A DNA stretch of 62,054 nt. Origin: Jannaschia pagri (GTDB lineage Bacteria; Pseudomonadota; Alphaproteobacteria; Rhodobacterales; Rhodobacteraceae). The stretch covers positions 1 through 62,054 of the forward strand of contig NZ_BPFH01000010.1 in assembly GCF_019655435.1 (NCBI RefSeq). Direction: 5' to 3'. Position 1 is the stretch's first letter. The number at the start of each line of letters is the position of its first letter. The position numbers were made by a program, and so were the translations under genes. Under the pieces are notes generated by a model. The model was not told where the DNA came from, searched no databases, and was given only the letters and a program-made list of their open reading frames with translations. Shown here piece after piece: positions 25,111 to 33,769 of this stretch.

Positions 25111-25983
25111 TCACTCGCTGGTGGTGAGGGCGGTTTCCAAATCGCTCAGGCCCTGGCGGAAGGCGTCTAGGAAATCACCTTGCTCCGGAGGCATGGCCAA
25201 TGGCGGGAAGACCGCTTGGGCCAGCCCAAGGGCTGCGACGGCCTCGCGAGCGGCGTCGGGGGGCGCGGCTTCCCAGAGAAAGACGCCCGCGCCGGTCTCG
25301 GCCATGCGCCCGCGCAACTCAATGAGCTGAGCAGCGTCGGGCGTGGCCCCTGCCTCCCAGTCGAGCGACGTAACCGATAGCCCATAGGCTTGGCCAAGGT
25401 ATTCATACCGGGGGTGGCTTGCGATCACAGGGACGGGCATGTCCGCTACCAAGGCGTCGCCTTGGACGTCCAAGGCCTGCAGGTCCGATAGCAGCGTGGT
25501 CAGGGCATCGTCGGGCGTTGCCTCGGGCAATGCGCGGCCCAAAGCGGTGGCTAAAACCTCCGCCTGTTGGGCCGCAAGGTCGAGGTCCAGCCAGGTGTGG
25601 GTCGCCACGCCTTCATGGCTATGGCTGCCCTCTTCCCCGTGACTGTGGGTGATGGTTTCGGTCGCGATGAACGCTGCTTCCAGACCGCGTGCCGTCTCGA
25701 CGGTGCGGGCGCGGGGCAGGGCGGCGCGGGTGGTCCAATCGGACAGGCCAGCACCGTTGAGCACGATCAGATCGGCGGCCTGGATCTCGATGATGTCCGA
25801 CAGACCCGGGCGCCAGGACGACGGGTCGCGCCCTTCGGGCACCGCCAAGCGGACCTCAGCAGCCCCGCCGGTCAACCGTTCGGCGAAATAGGCCATGGGA
25901 TAGCTGTCGGCGACGATCACGGGGCGATCCTGGGCCCAAGCGGGCGCGGCCATCAATAGGACCGCTGCGACAGCCGCCCTCAT
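25111..25983 (-). CDS. ZnuA/TroA-like metal-binding periplasmic protein with an altered first ligand
   Basis: This 290-aa protein has a signal peptide of about 18 residues (ending AWA-Q) and the cluster A-I fold pattern: GLSDIIEIQAADLIVLNGAGLSDW, then a His-rich loop HSHGEEGSHSHEG (113-125), then ATHTWLDLDL, ASHPRYEYLGQAYGL and FLWEAAPP. In zinc-binding relatives the first ligand His lies in a DPH segment; here it reads DPSSW, so that ligand appears lost. No ZnuB or ZnuC adjoins it. It is the last gene of a six-gene operon and overlaps the previous gene by 4 bp. Confidence 0.8.
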   Translation of the reverse strand: MRAAVAAVLLMAAPAWAQDRPVIVADSYPMAYFAERLTGGAAEVRLAVPEGRDPSSWRPGLSDIIEIQAADLIVLNGAGLSDWTTRAALPRARTVETARGLEAAFIATETITHSHGEEGSHSHEGVATHTWLDLDLAAQQAEVLATALGRALPEATPDDALTTLLSDLQALDVQGDALVADMPVPVIASHPRYEYLGQAYGLSVTSLDWEAGATPDAAQLIELRGRMAETGAGVFLWEAAPPDAAREAVAALGLAQAVFPPLAMPPEQGDFLDAFRQGLSDLETALTTSE

Positions 25984-26324
25984 GCGCCGCCGCCCAGATC
26001 GGCGGGGGTCAGCAGCCAGTACCCCTCATGGTCGTCGTCGGTCTTGACGGTGATCGACAAACCGCCCGCCGCGACCGTCCTGTCCAGGGGGAAACGCGCC
26101 ACGCCGTCCTCAAGCGGGTAGGTGGCCAGCAGGGTGCCGCTGGCGTCCTCGACCAGCACGTCGCCCTGGGTGGGGACGCGCCCGGTGGAGAACTTGGCCT
26201 CCACCACGACGACCTCTCCGGCCTCCGCCGCCTGGACCGAGGCGAAGACGGTCACCCGGTGGGCCAAGGCCGGCCCCCCAAGGGCCAGCGCACAGATCAG
26301 AATGAGGCTGCGGATCACTGCCAC
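25980..26324 (-). CDS. Periplasmic protein related to nickel/cobalt-transport accessory (NikL/CbiL-like)
   Basis: This 114-aa protein has a signal peptide ending ALA-H, so the mature protein starts with His (HRVTVFAS). A beta-sandwich-like body follows with GEVVVVEAKFSTGRVPTQGDVLVEDASG. Small secreted proteins of this shape, with the mature N-terminal His, accompany nickel and cobalt uptake systems. It overlaps both neighbours (4 bp and 10 bp) and is followed by the ZnuA-like gene. The assignment is by resemblance and context. Confidence 0.55.
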   Translation of the reverse strand: MAVIRSLILICALALGGPALAHRVTVFASVQAAEAGEVVVVEAKFSTGRVPTQGDVLVEDASGTLLATYPLEDGVARFPLDRTVAAGGLSITVKTDDDHEGYWLLTPADLGGGA

Positions 26325-27070
26325 GCCTCGAACCGGACCCAGATCACGGCGCCCAGTTCAACGGCCTTTTCGACCCCGTCCTGGGCCATGGTCTCAGGCG
26401 CCGTGTTGAGCGCGGCAAAGCCCCACCACCCGGCAGAGGGCGCGGCGTAGGTGAACACGCCATCGGCATCGGCCTTGATCGTCTGGGTAATCATCAACTC
26501 GGACGGGGCAGAGGTCTGCTGGCCCTCGTTGTAGAACTCCACCTCGATCTCGGCATAGGGCACCGGCTCCCCTTCCAGGTGGACGATCCCTTGGAAGATG
26601 TTCCCCTCCCAGAGGCCGAAGGGTTTGGACAGGGGCACAATCTCGGTGCGCAGGCCAAGCTCCGCGTCCCAACCTTCGTCATCGTCATAGGCCGACACGT
26701 AGGTCTTGGTGAAATGCTGGATGAAGGCGTCTTCGGCAGGTTCCCAATAGGGGACGGGGGTCATGGCGAAGACATGGGTGCCAGGACGGTCGAGCGCATG
26801 GGTCAGGGTATAGCCCGGCTCCCCCATGACGGTGGCCTCGGACAGGGCGCCGAGCAGATCCGTCGTCTCGCCCCCGTGGGTGACGGTAAAGGTCTCGGGC
26901 CGTTCCAGGATCATCCCGTCTTCCTCAAACGGGTGGGAGAAAGACACCATCAAATCAACCGAGCGCCCCTCATCCTGGGCGATCATGGGGTCGGATGGGA
27001 TAATCATACCGTAGTGAGCCGCGGCAGGGCCGGCGGCGATCAGGGCCGCGGCAAGGATAAGGCGTGGCAT
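26315..27070 (-). CDS. DUF4198-family periplasmic protein (NikK-like)
   Basis: This 251-aa secreted protein has a signal of about 19 residues (ending AAA-H), so His is again the first mature residue (HYGMIIPSDPM). The DUF4198 pattern includes SFSHPFEEDGMILERPE and a C-terminal IKADADGVFTYAAPSAGWWGFAAL. Members are linked to nickel or cobalt uptake. It starts 15 bp after the FtsX-like permease stop. Free N-terminal His in two successive proteins suggests metal binding at the mature N-terminus. Confidence 0.7.
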   Translation of the reverse strand: MPRLILAAALIAAGPAAAHYGMIIPSDPMIAQDEGRSVDLMVSFSHPFEEDGMILERPETFTVTHGGETTDLLGALSEATVMGEPGYTLTHALDRPGTHVFAMTPVPYWEPAEDAFIQHFTKTYVSAYDDDEGWDAELGLRTEIVPLSKPFGLWEGNIFQGIVHLEGEPVPYAEIEVEFYNEGQQTSAPSELMITQTIKADADGVFTYAAPSAGWWGFAALNTAPETMAQDGVEKAVELGAVIWVRFEAWQ

Positions 27071-27084
27071 GGAAACTCCCTGTT

Positions 27085-28242
27085 TTATGTTCCTAAGGCA
27101 ATCAGCCGGGCGGCGATGATGTCCGCGTTATATATCAGCAAGATGACAATCGGCGCGGCAATGGCAAGGGCGGCTGCGATCACAATGCCCACCTCGGCCA
27201 AGGCCAGCCGCGCGATGGTTCCGCGCCCGGCACCAAGGGCGAAGGCCGTGCGCATTTCGGGCGCGCGCAGCCGCCACGACAGGAACAGGGCCAGCCCAAG
27301 CGCTAGGGCAGCGGCCAGCCCCACGACGACGGTCACGGCATCCACGAGGGAGGCGATGCGCAGCAGGCGCGCGACCAGCGCGTCGATCACATCGGCGGGG
27401 ACGACGGCTTGCACCGGGCCTTCGGCATCCAGATAGCGGCCCCGTAGGATTGTGGCGGCCCGGTCATCGTAAGGCGCCACCATGACGGCGGTCACTGGAT
27501 AGCCCGCCGGATCCCCGTGGAAGTGAAAGCTGTCGATATTGTCCTCGGTGATGCGGGCGAATTGCACCACGCGGGCGGCGGCAGTGGCAGCATCCTCGCC
27601 CGCGACGACGATGTCGTCATGGCCGTGGCCGATGCCCTCGATCACCCAGGCGGTCTTAATGTCCACGAAGACGGCGTCGTCGTCGGGCGTGCCGGTGGGG
27701 GCAAAAATGCCGGTGATTCCCATCTCCAACGGATAGGCACCGTCCAGGTCGAACAGGTTTTCCGGGTCCGATAGGATGGTGTCCCCAACCCCGAGGCCCA
27801 GACGTGCGGCGGCACCTGCGCCCAGCACCGCTTCACCCAGCAAGGCGAAGGGGCGCCCCTGGGCAATCTCCAAACCACGCAGGTCGAAGTAGTCGAGCGT
27901 TGTGCCCACAATACGCGCTTCGCCCGCCGTGAACGTCGTATGCAGCGGCACCGGAATGCCCAGCCCAGACTCCCAGACCGCATCGGCGGCGGCCATGGTC
28001 GCAGGCTCTGGCAGGTCGTCGGTGAAATAGGCCCCGGCCATCACAAGGTCCAAACGGCTGCCTCGGGTCCCCAGAAGAAGGGGCGTCGCCTCGGCCCGCG
28101 CGGTCAGCGCCGCCTCCCCCTGGGCCAGCAGTGTCCGGGTCAGCACGGGCACCGTCCCCACCAGGGCCGCCGCGACGATCAGAACAAGGGTGCGGACCCA
28201 GTGAAACCGCAGGTTCGCCAGGGCCAGATAGAGCGCGTTCAT
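27085..28242 (-). CDS. MacB/FtsX-like ABC transporter permease
   Basis: This 385-aa protein has one N-terminal helix (about 16-36), a periplasmic domain of about 250 residues, and three C-terminal helices (about 292-380). This is the layout of MacB/LolC-type permeases. The periplasmic part contains HFHGDPAGYPV. It overlaps the ATPase gene by 4 bp. MacB-type transporters work by mechanotransmission on periplasmic substrates or partners and do not import ions through the membrane, so its pairing with a metal-binding protein is unusual. Confidence 0.8.
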   Translation of the reverse strand: MNALYLALANLRFHWVRTLVLIVAAALVGTVPVLTRTLLAQGEAALTARAEATPLLLGTRGSRLDLVMAGAYFTDDLPEPATMAAADAVWESGLGIPVPLHTTFTAGEARIVGTTLDYFDLRGLEIAQGRPFALLGEAVLGAGAAARLGLGVGDTILSDPENLFDLDGAYPLEMGITGIFAPTGTPDDDAVFVDIKTAWVIEGIGHGHDDIVVAGEDAATAAARVVQFARITEDNIDSFHFHGDPAGYPVTAVMVAPYDDRAATILRGRYLDAEGPVQAVVPADVIDALVARLLRIASLVDAVTVVVGLAAALALGLALFLSWRLRAPEMRTAFALGAGRGTIARLALAEVGIVIAAALAIAAPIVILLIYNADIIAARLIALGT

Positions 28243-28898
28243 GCCACCCCCGCCAAATCCGCAAAGTCGATTACCCGGTCGAAGCGCGGCAGCAGCTCGT
28301 GGTCATGGGTCACGCAAAGGAGCGCCGCGTCGGTCTCGGCACCCTGGGCGAACAGTAGGTCCAGAGCCGCCGCTTTGTTGGCGGGGTCCAGGTTGCCCGT
28401 CGCCTCATCGGCCAGGATGACCTTGGGTTGGGTGACCAACGCGCGGGCAATGGCGACGCGCTGCCGCTCCCCTTGGCTGAGTTGCGCGGGGCGGCGGCGG
28501 GTCTTGGCGCCCAACCCGAACTCCGACAGGAGGGCGCGGGCGCGGGTGCGGGCCGCGCGGTCCAGTCGCAGGCCTCGGCCTATGCGATAGGGGTAGAGGA
28601 CGTTTTCCTCGGCCGAGAGGTAATCGACCAAGGCGAACTCCTGGAACACGAACCCGACCGAGGCCGCGCGGAGTGCCCGCCTGTCGCGGTCACCCAGGGC
28701 GCCGATCTCGGTCCCGCCCAGCGACACCATCCCGGTGTCAGGCACGGAAATGCCCGACACCAGGTTCAAAAGCGTCGTCTTGCCCGAGCCGGATGGGCCG
28801 ACCACGGCCACCCGCTCCCCCGCGGCGACATCTAGCCAAGGCACGGTGAGGGCAAAGCCCTGCCCATAGGCAAAGCGCAGGTCACGGACCGCAATCAT
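28239..28898 (-). CDS. LolD/MacB-type ABC transporter ATPase
   Basis: This 219-aa ATPase has Walker A GPSGSGKTT (about 34-42), Q-loop FVFQEFALVDYLSAEENVLYP, signature LSQGERQR, Walker B VILADEATG and switch-region THDHEL. The FVFQ..L....A.ENV pattern is typical of LolD/MacB proteins. It overlaps the membrane-anchored protein upstream and the FtsX-like permease downstream by 4 bp each. Confidence 0.88.
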   Translation of the reverse strand: MIAVRDLRFAYGQGFALTVPWLDVAAGERVAVVGPSGSGKTTLLNLVSGISVPDTGMVSLGGTEIGALGDRDRRALRAASVGFVFQEFALVDYLSAEENVLYPYRIGRGLRLDRAARTRARALLSEFGLGAKTRRRPAQLSQGERQRVAIARALVTQPKVILADEATGNLDPANKAAALDLLFAQGAETDAALLCVTHDHELLPRFDRVIDFADLAGVA

Positions 28899-29524
28899 CC
28901 GGGCGCGACCTCTGCGGTGGTATCGGGGGCGTCACCGCCCGGCACGGTCGTCAGCGTTCCGGCTTCGGTCCGGTCCACATCGGTCAGGCGAAAATCGGTC
29001 AGGCGCCAGGCCCCATCCGCCGGGGCAATCGTCAGCTCCGCACCATAGGCGTTGCCGCGCATATGGGTGTGTTCGGCGTGGCCGACCTCGCCCAAGACGG
29101 CCCAGCGGATGGTGGCGGTCATCGCGCCATCGGCCGTGCGCCAAGTGCCATCGGTCAGCGTCAATTCGTGGACCACCTGGTCGGGCAACCCCCCCGTGGC
29201 CAACGCGCCTGCGCGTTCGAGGTAGAGCGACTCCAGCGCCTCGCCTGCCGCGACGGTGGCCAGCCCGTCGTAAATCGCGGTTTCCTCGGTTTGGGCAAAG
29301 GCCTCGTAGACCGTGCCAAGGATTGCGATGGTCACTCCGTATCCTTGACCCCGTAGACCATCCGCATCCACCGGCGCGGCCAATCCCGGAGCGGGCAAGG
29401 CCTGAGGCGCGGCGGGCCGCGTGAGCCACAGGGCGCCCGCCCCGGCCAGACCCAGGACCACAGTCAAGGCCGCCAAACGTGGCCAGAGCGCGGGCGCGGT
29501 GGAAGGGGTCTCGTGGGGTGCCAT
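28895..29524 (-). CDS. Membrane-anchored periplasmic protein of a metal ABC operon, unknown family
   Basis: This 209-aa protein has one N-terminal helix (about 18-35) followed by a soluble domain with GYGVTIAILGTVYEAFAQTEETAIYDGLA and a HAEHTHMRGNAYGAELTI segment, where HTH could bind metal. It is the first gene of the operon and overlaps the ATPase by 4 bp. A GTG three codons upstream (29533) is also possible. I do not recognise a named family. Context suggests an accessory or adaptor of the MacB-like transporter. Confidence 0.6.
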   Translation of the reverse strand: MAPHETPSTAPALWPRLAALTVVLGLAGAGALWLTRPAAPQALPAPGLAAPVDADGLRGQGYGVTIAILGTVYEAFAQTEETAIYDGLATVAAGEALESLYLERAGALATGGLPDQVVHELTLTDGTWRTADGAMTATIRWAVLGEVGHAEHTHMRGNAYGAELTIAPADGAWRLTDFRLTDVDRTEAGTLTTVPGGDAPDTTAEVAPG

Positions 29525-29941
29525 TGCAATCACCGTATCAATCTAGGCGCGAACCACAACGCGAGGGGCCGGGACGTCCCGGATGGCTGCTTGGCGCACT
29601 GTCGTCTTTTTCCGGGGGGCGTCAATCGGACAGTGGCCCCTGAGGTCGCAATGCCTGTGCTTGGCCCCTGCGACAGACCCGGTTCCGATGGCAGGAGGGC
29701 AGCATGTCCTGCGGGCCGCCGATAGGGCGATGCGGCGCGGCCGGTTGCGCCCCGTTCTCAGAAAATATCAAGGATGCCAGATGTTTGGGCGATCACTTGG
29801 TCGAAGACCTGTCACCGTGTCGCAGACAGATATATTTCTGCTGGAAATACCGACAAAAATAGTCAAGAATTGTCTTAACACGTCGGTGCGAGCCATACGA
29901 GCAGCCAGCCCCCCGATGGTCCTCAATCGGAGTTCTGAGCC
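29525..29941. other. Divergent promoter region between the metal operon and hmuSTUV
   Basis: No gene is seen. The part next to hmuS (about 29830-29895) is AT-rich and holds the half-sites GACAA, GTCAA and TTGTC within 30 bp, as might be expected of an iron-responsive operator. I cannot assign it to a specific regulator. Confidence 0.4.
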
Positions 29942-31009
29942 ATGTCCCTTCAGACAGTTGGATCTGAAGCGCGGATGACCGTGTCCGCCATTCGTGATGC
30001 CATCGACGCCGCGCCGCCCCTGCGCGAGCGGGAGCTTGCCGCCCGGATCGGCATCTCGGAAGCGGAGCTTTTGGAGGCCCGGGGCGACGGCTGGCGCGTG
30101 GCGCGCATTGACGCGACGCCCGGGCGCCTGATCCCCGCCGTGGAGGCTTTGGGCGACGCCATGGCCCTGACGCGCAATGATTGGTGCGTGTCCGAGAAAA
30201 TCGGGCGCTACACCGACTTCCACGACGGCAAACACGCCGCCATGACCGTCAACCCGGACATCGACACGCGGATGTTCCCGCAGCATTGGGTCCACGGGTT
30301 CCACGTGGAGAAGGACACTGAAGACAGTCTGCGCCGGTCTCTCCAGGTCTTCGACGGGGCGGGACAGCATGTCCATAAGGTCCACCTGACCGAGGGGTCC
30401 GACCTGGCCGTTTGGGCGGCCCTGCGCGAAGATCTGGCGGTGGCGCCCGCGCCCCTTGCGCCGGAGCCCGCGCCCGCCCCCGAGGGCGCCCGAACCAATC
30501 CCGACCGGGTCGAGGTCTTGCGCCGGGAATGGGCCAAGCTGACGGATACCCATCAGTTTCTGATGCTGTGCCGCAAGGTAAAGATGAACCGCCTCGGCGC
30601 CTACCGCGTCGCGGGCGCGCCCTTTGTCAGGGCGTTGCAGCCCTCGGCCTTTGGCGACCTGATCCGCGGGCTTTCGGCTGGCGGCGTGGGGTCGATGGTC
30701 TTTGTCGGCAATCGCGGCTGTATCCAAATTCATTCGGGACCCATGGACCGGATCGCGCCCATGGGTCCCTGGCTGAACGTCATGGATCCCCGGTTCAACC
30801 TGCACCTGCGCGACGATAAGGTCGCAGAGGTCTGGGCCGTGGAAAAGCCTACCAAACGCGGCCCGGCCCTGTCGGTCGAAGCCTTCGACGCCGACGGCAC
30901 GTTGATCGCCCAGATCTTTGGGTTGCGGAAAGAAGACGGCGCCGTCGATGAGACCCCCGCCTTCCGTAAGATCGTCGACACGCTGCCAGACGCGGAGACG
31001 GCGGCATGA
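29942..31009 (+). CDS. hmuS: Heme-degrading/heme-trafficking protein HmuS
   Basis: This 355-aa HemS/ChuS-family cytosolic protein has two repeated halves. They are marked by VSEKIGRYTDFHDGKHAAMTVNPDIDTRMFPQHWVHGF in the first and GSMVFVGNRGCIQIHSGPMDRIAPMGPWLNVMDPRFNLHLR in the second. Such proteins take heme from the importer and release iron. GGAG lies 9 nt before the ATG. It overlaps hmuT by 4 bp. Confidence 0.9.
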   Translation: MSLQTVGSEARMTVSAIRDAIDAAPPLRERELAARIGISEAELLEARGDGWRVARIDATPGRLIPAVEALGDAMALTRNDWCVSEKIGRYTDFHDGKHAAMTVNPDIDTRMFPQHWVHGFHVEKDTEDSLRRSLQVFDGAGQHVHKVHLTEGSDLAVWAALREDLAVAPAPLAPEPAPAPEGARTNPDRVEVLRREWAKLTDTHQFLMLCRKVKMNRLGAYRVAGAPFVRALQPSAFGDLIRGLSAGGVGSMVFVGNRGCIQIHSGPMDRIAPMGPWLNVMDPRFNLHLRDDKVAEVWAVEKPTKRGPALSVEAFDADGTLIAQIFGLRKEDGAVDETPAFRKIVDTLPDAETAA

Positions 31010-31890
31010 GGGTGCATTGGCGCCTGCGGGACAGCTCGACCCTGATCGCGGGGGCGGCGGTTGCGATCTATTTGCTGGGGACGGCTGCCATGGTCTTTGC
31101 GCAGAGCCCCGCGCCAGAGGCCGCCCGTGTGCTGTCCATTGGCGGCTCGGTCACGGAGATCGTCATCGCGCTTGGGCAAAACGACCGGCTGATCGGTCGC
31201 GACACCACATCGACCTATCCGCCCGAGATCGAAGCGTTGCCGGACGTGGGCTACATGCGCGCGCTCTCGCCCGAAGGCGTGCTGTCGGTGGTGCCGGACC
31301 TGATCGTCAGCGAGGACGGAGCCGGGCCACCCGAGGCGATTGACGTGCTGCAAGCTGCGGGCATCCCGATGGTGACGATCCCGGACGGCTACGACCGTGC
31401 GGGTCTGCGCGCCAAGATTGAGGCAGTTGGCGATGCGCTCGGCGTGCCCGACAAGGCTGCAGCCCTGGCCGATAAGACGCTGGCCAGGCTCGACACCGCT
31501 GTCGAGGGGATCAACGGAGATCCCAAGCGCGTTTTGTTCATCCTCTCCACCCAGGGCGGGCGCATCCTCGCCTCGGGCACCGGGACCGCCGCCGATGGGA
31601 TCATTCGCCTGTCAGGGGCGACGAATGCTGTCGCGGCCTTCGAAGGCTATAAGCAGATGACGGATGAGGCGGTGACGGCGGCGGACCCGGACGTCATCCT
31701 GATGATGGATCGCGGAGGCGACCACGGCGCCGTCGATGCGGAACTTTTCGCGATGCCCTCGCTGTCGACGACCCAGGCGGCCACAAGCGGTGCGATTGTG
31801 CGCATGGACGGTCTGTTGCTGCTCGGCTTCGGTCCGCGCACGCCCGATGCCGTCGAAGCGCTGGCGGCCGCCTTGGCCGAAGCGGGGTGA
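31006..31890 (+). CDS. hmuT: Periplasmic heme-binding protein HmuT
   Basis: This 294-aa protein has a signal or anchor segment (about 15-32) and the class III binding-protein pattern VLSIGGSVTEIVIALGQNDRLIGRDTTS. The heme-ligand Tyr is expected in PDVGYMRALSPEGVLS (about 82). It delivers heme to HmuUV and overlaps hmuU by 4 bp. Confidence 0.9.
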   Translation: MRVHWRLRDSSTLIAGAAVAIYLLGTAAMVFAQSPAPEAARVLSIGGSVTEIVIALGQNDRLIGRDTTSTYPPEIEALPDVGYMRALSPEGVLSVVPDLIVSEDGAGPPEAIDVLQAAGIPMVTIPDGYDRAGLRAKIEAVGDALGVPDKAAALADKTLARLDTAVEGINGDPKRVLFILSTQGGRILASGTGTAADGIIRLSGATNAVAAFEGYKQMTDEAVTAADPDVILMMDRGGDHGAVDAELFAMPSLSTTQAATSGAIVRMDGLLLLGFGPRTPDAVEALAAALAEAG

Positions 31891-32957
31891 GCGAGGCAGC
31901 GGACATCGCCGCCGTTCCTGCGGGGGACCGGCGCGCCCGGGCCCGTCGCGCCACCTTTGGCTTGGCGGCAGCGGTCTGTGCCGTCTCGGTCTTGTCGCTG
32001 GCGCAAGGGCCTGCGGGCACGTCGCTGTGGTCCGCGTTGGCGGCTCTGGTCACGGGCGAGCCCATTCCCTTGCGCGATCGCGTGGTTCTGCTGGACATCC
32101 GTCTGCCCCGTCTTGCCCTAGGTCTGCTCGTGGGCGCGGCGCTGGCTGTGTCGGGCGCGGTCATGCAGGGCTTGTTCCGCAACCCGCTGGCCGATCCGGG
32201 CCTCGTGGGCGTTTCGGCGGGGGCTGGGCTGGGCGCGATTGCCGCCATCGTTCTGGGCGGCGCGTTGCCCGTTGGGGCGGCGGCCCTGGTCGGGTCCTCG
32301 CTGGTGCCGCTGGCCGCGTTCTTCGGCGGGTGGATCAGCACGCTGCTGCTATACCGTGTCTCGACCCGTGGCGGGCGGACGTCGGTTGCGACCATGTTGC
32401 TGGCGGGCATCGCCCTCGGGGCGCTGACGGGCGCGGTCTCCGGGCTGCTGGTCTATGCCGCCGACGATGCCCAATTGCGGGAGCTGACGTTCTGGGGCCT
32501 CGGATCGCTCGCTGGGGCGTCTTGGCCCAAGCTGGCGGTTGCGGGCCCGATCATCCTGACCGCCTTGGCCCTGTCCCCTCTGCTTGCCCGGGGCCTCAAC
32601 GCGCTGGCCCTAGGCGAGGCGACGGCGGGCTATCTGGGCCTGCCGGTGCAGCGGATCAAATCGGCGGCGATTGTGTCGGTCGCCGCCGCCACGGGCGCGG
32701 CGGTCGCCGTCTCGGGCGGGATCGGGTTCATTGGGATCGTGGTGCCGCATCTATTGCGGCTGGCGACAGGGCCTGACCATAGGATGCTGGTGCCCAATGC
32801 GGCGCTGCTCGGGGCTGCGATGCTGATCTTGGCCGATGTGATCGCCCGTGGTGTCATTGCGCCAGCGGAGCTGCCCATTGGCATCGTCACAGCCATCATC
32901 GGCGGGCCGTTCTTCCTGTGGATCCTGTTGCGGTCGCGCGGCGTGCTCGACCTATGA
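31887..32957 (+). CDS. hmuU: Heme ABC transporter permease HmuU
   Basis: This 356-aa FecCD-family permease has about ten helices. Family motifs are RLPRLALGLLVGAALAVSGAVMQGLFRNPLADPGLVG, FWGLGSLAGASW and GGIGFIGIVVPHLLRL. It overlaps both neighbours by 4 bp. Confidence 0.92.
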   Translation: MSEAADIAAVPAGDRRARARRATFGLAAAVCAVSVLSLAQGPAGTSLWSALAALVTGEPIPLRDRVVLLDIRLPRLALGLLVGAALAVSGAVMQGLFRNPLADPGLVGVSAGAGLGAIAAIVLGGALPVGAAALVGSSLVPLAAFFGGWISTLLLYRVSTRGGRTSVATMLLAGIALGALTGAVSGLLVYAADDAQLRELTFWGLGSLAGASWPKLAVAGPIILTALALSPLLARGLNALALGEATAGYLGLPVQRIKSAAIVSVAAATGAAVAVSGGIGFIGIVVPHLLRLATGPDHRMLVPNAALLGAAMLILADVIARGVIAPAELPIGIVTAIIGGPFFLWILLRSRGVLDL

Positions 32958-33745
32958 GCCTCGTGGTGCGCAACTTGACTGCCCGGCTGGGCCGCACTGA
33001 AGTGTTGCACCGGGTCGGCCTGACCGCCCAGGCGGGTGAGGTGACAGCCATCGTGGGGCCGAACGGGTCCGGCAAGTCGACGCTTCTTCGCTGTCTGACG
33101 GGCGATCTGTCCTTCAGCGGTGACGTTCTTCTCAATGGTCGCGATCCGAGGACTATTCCGGGGTGGGAGCTTGCCACGCTGCGCGCCGTCCTGCCGCAAG
33201 CGTCTGCCCTGGCCTTTCCCTTCACGGCCTTGGAGGTGGTGCGCATCGGCCTGGAAGCACGGGGCAGTGCGGACCGGACGGGGATCGCGCAGGCGGTCCT
33301 GGCGCGCGTTGGGCTGGCCGGGTTTGAGGGACGTTTCTATCAGGAGCTGTCGGGCGGCGAACAGGCACGGGTGCAACTGGCCCGCGTCCTGGCCCAGGTC
33401 TGGCATCCGGTGCCCGGCGGTGCGCCCCGTTGGCTGTTCCTGGATGAGCCGGTGGCCGCGCTCGACATTGCGCACCAACGGGTCGTGACCGACATCGCGC
33501 GCGCCTTCGCAGCTGAGGGGGGCGGGGTCGTCGCGGTCATGCATGACCTCAATCTGACGGCTGGCTTTGCCCACCGCATGGTCCTGCTTGCCGAGGGGCG
33601 CGTCCGTGCCGAAGGGCCACCCGATACCGTGATGACCGACGCTCTGCTGAGCGCGGCCTATGGGTGCGAGATCCGTGTTGGCGTCATACCGTCGACGCCC
33701 TTCCTGCTACCGCAGATGCCGGATCGTCAGCCGCCCCTCCGTTAG
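32954..33745 (+). CDS. hmuV: Heme ABC transporter ATPase HmuV
   Basis: This 263-aa ATPase has Walker A GPNGSGKST (about 36-44), signature LSGGEQARVQLARVLA and Walker B WLFLDEPVAALD. ATG 32954 overlaps the hmuU stop (ATGA) and is preferred to the upstream in-frame ATG at 32918. Confidence 0.92.
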   Translation: MSLVVRNLTARLGRTEVLHRVGLTAQAGEVTAIVGPNGSGKSTLLRCLTGDLSFSGDVLLNGRDPRTIPGWELATLRAVLPQASALAFPFTALEVVRIGLEARGSADRTGIAQAVLARVGLAGFEGRFYQELSGGEQARVQLARVLAQVWHPVPGGAPRWLFLDEPVAALDIAHQRVVTDIARAFAAEGGGVVAVMHDLNLTAGFAHRMVLLAEGRVRAEGPPDTVMTDALLSAAYGCEIRVGVIPSTPFLLPQMPDRQPPLR

Positions 33746-33769
33746 ACCCTTTTCATTGGGACCGATCCG

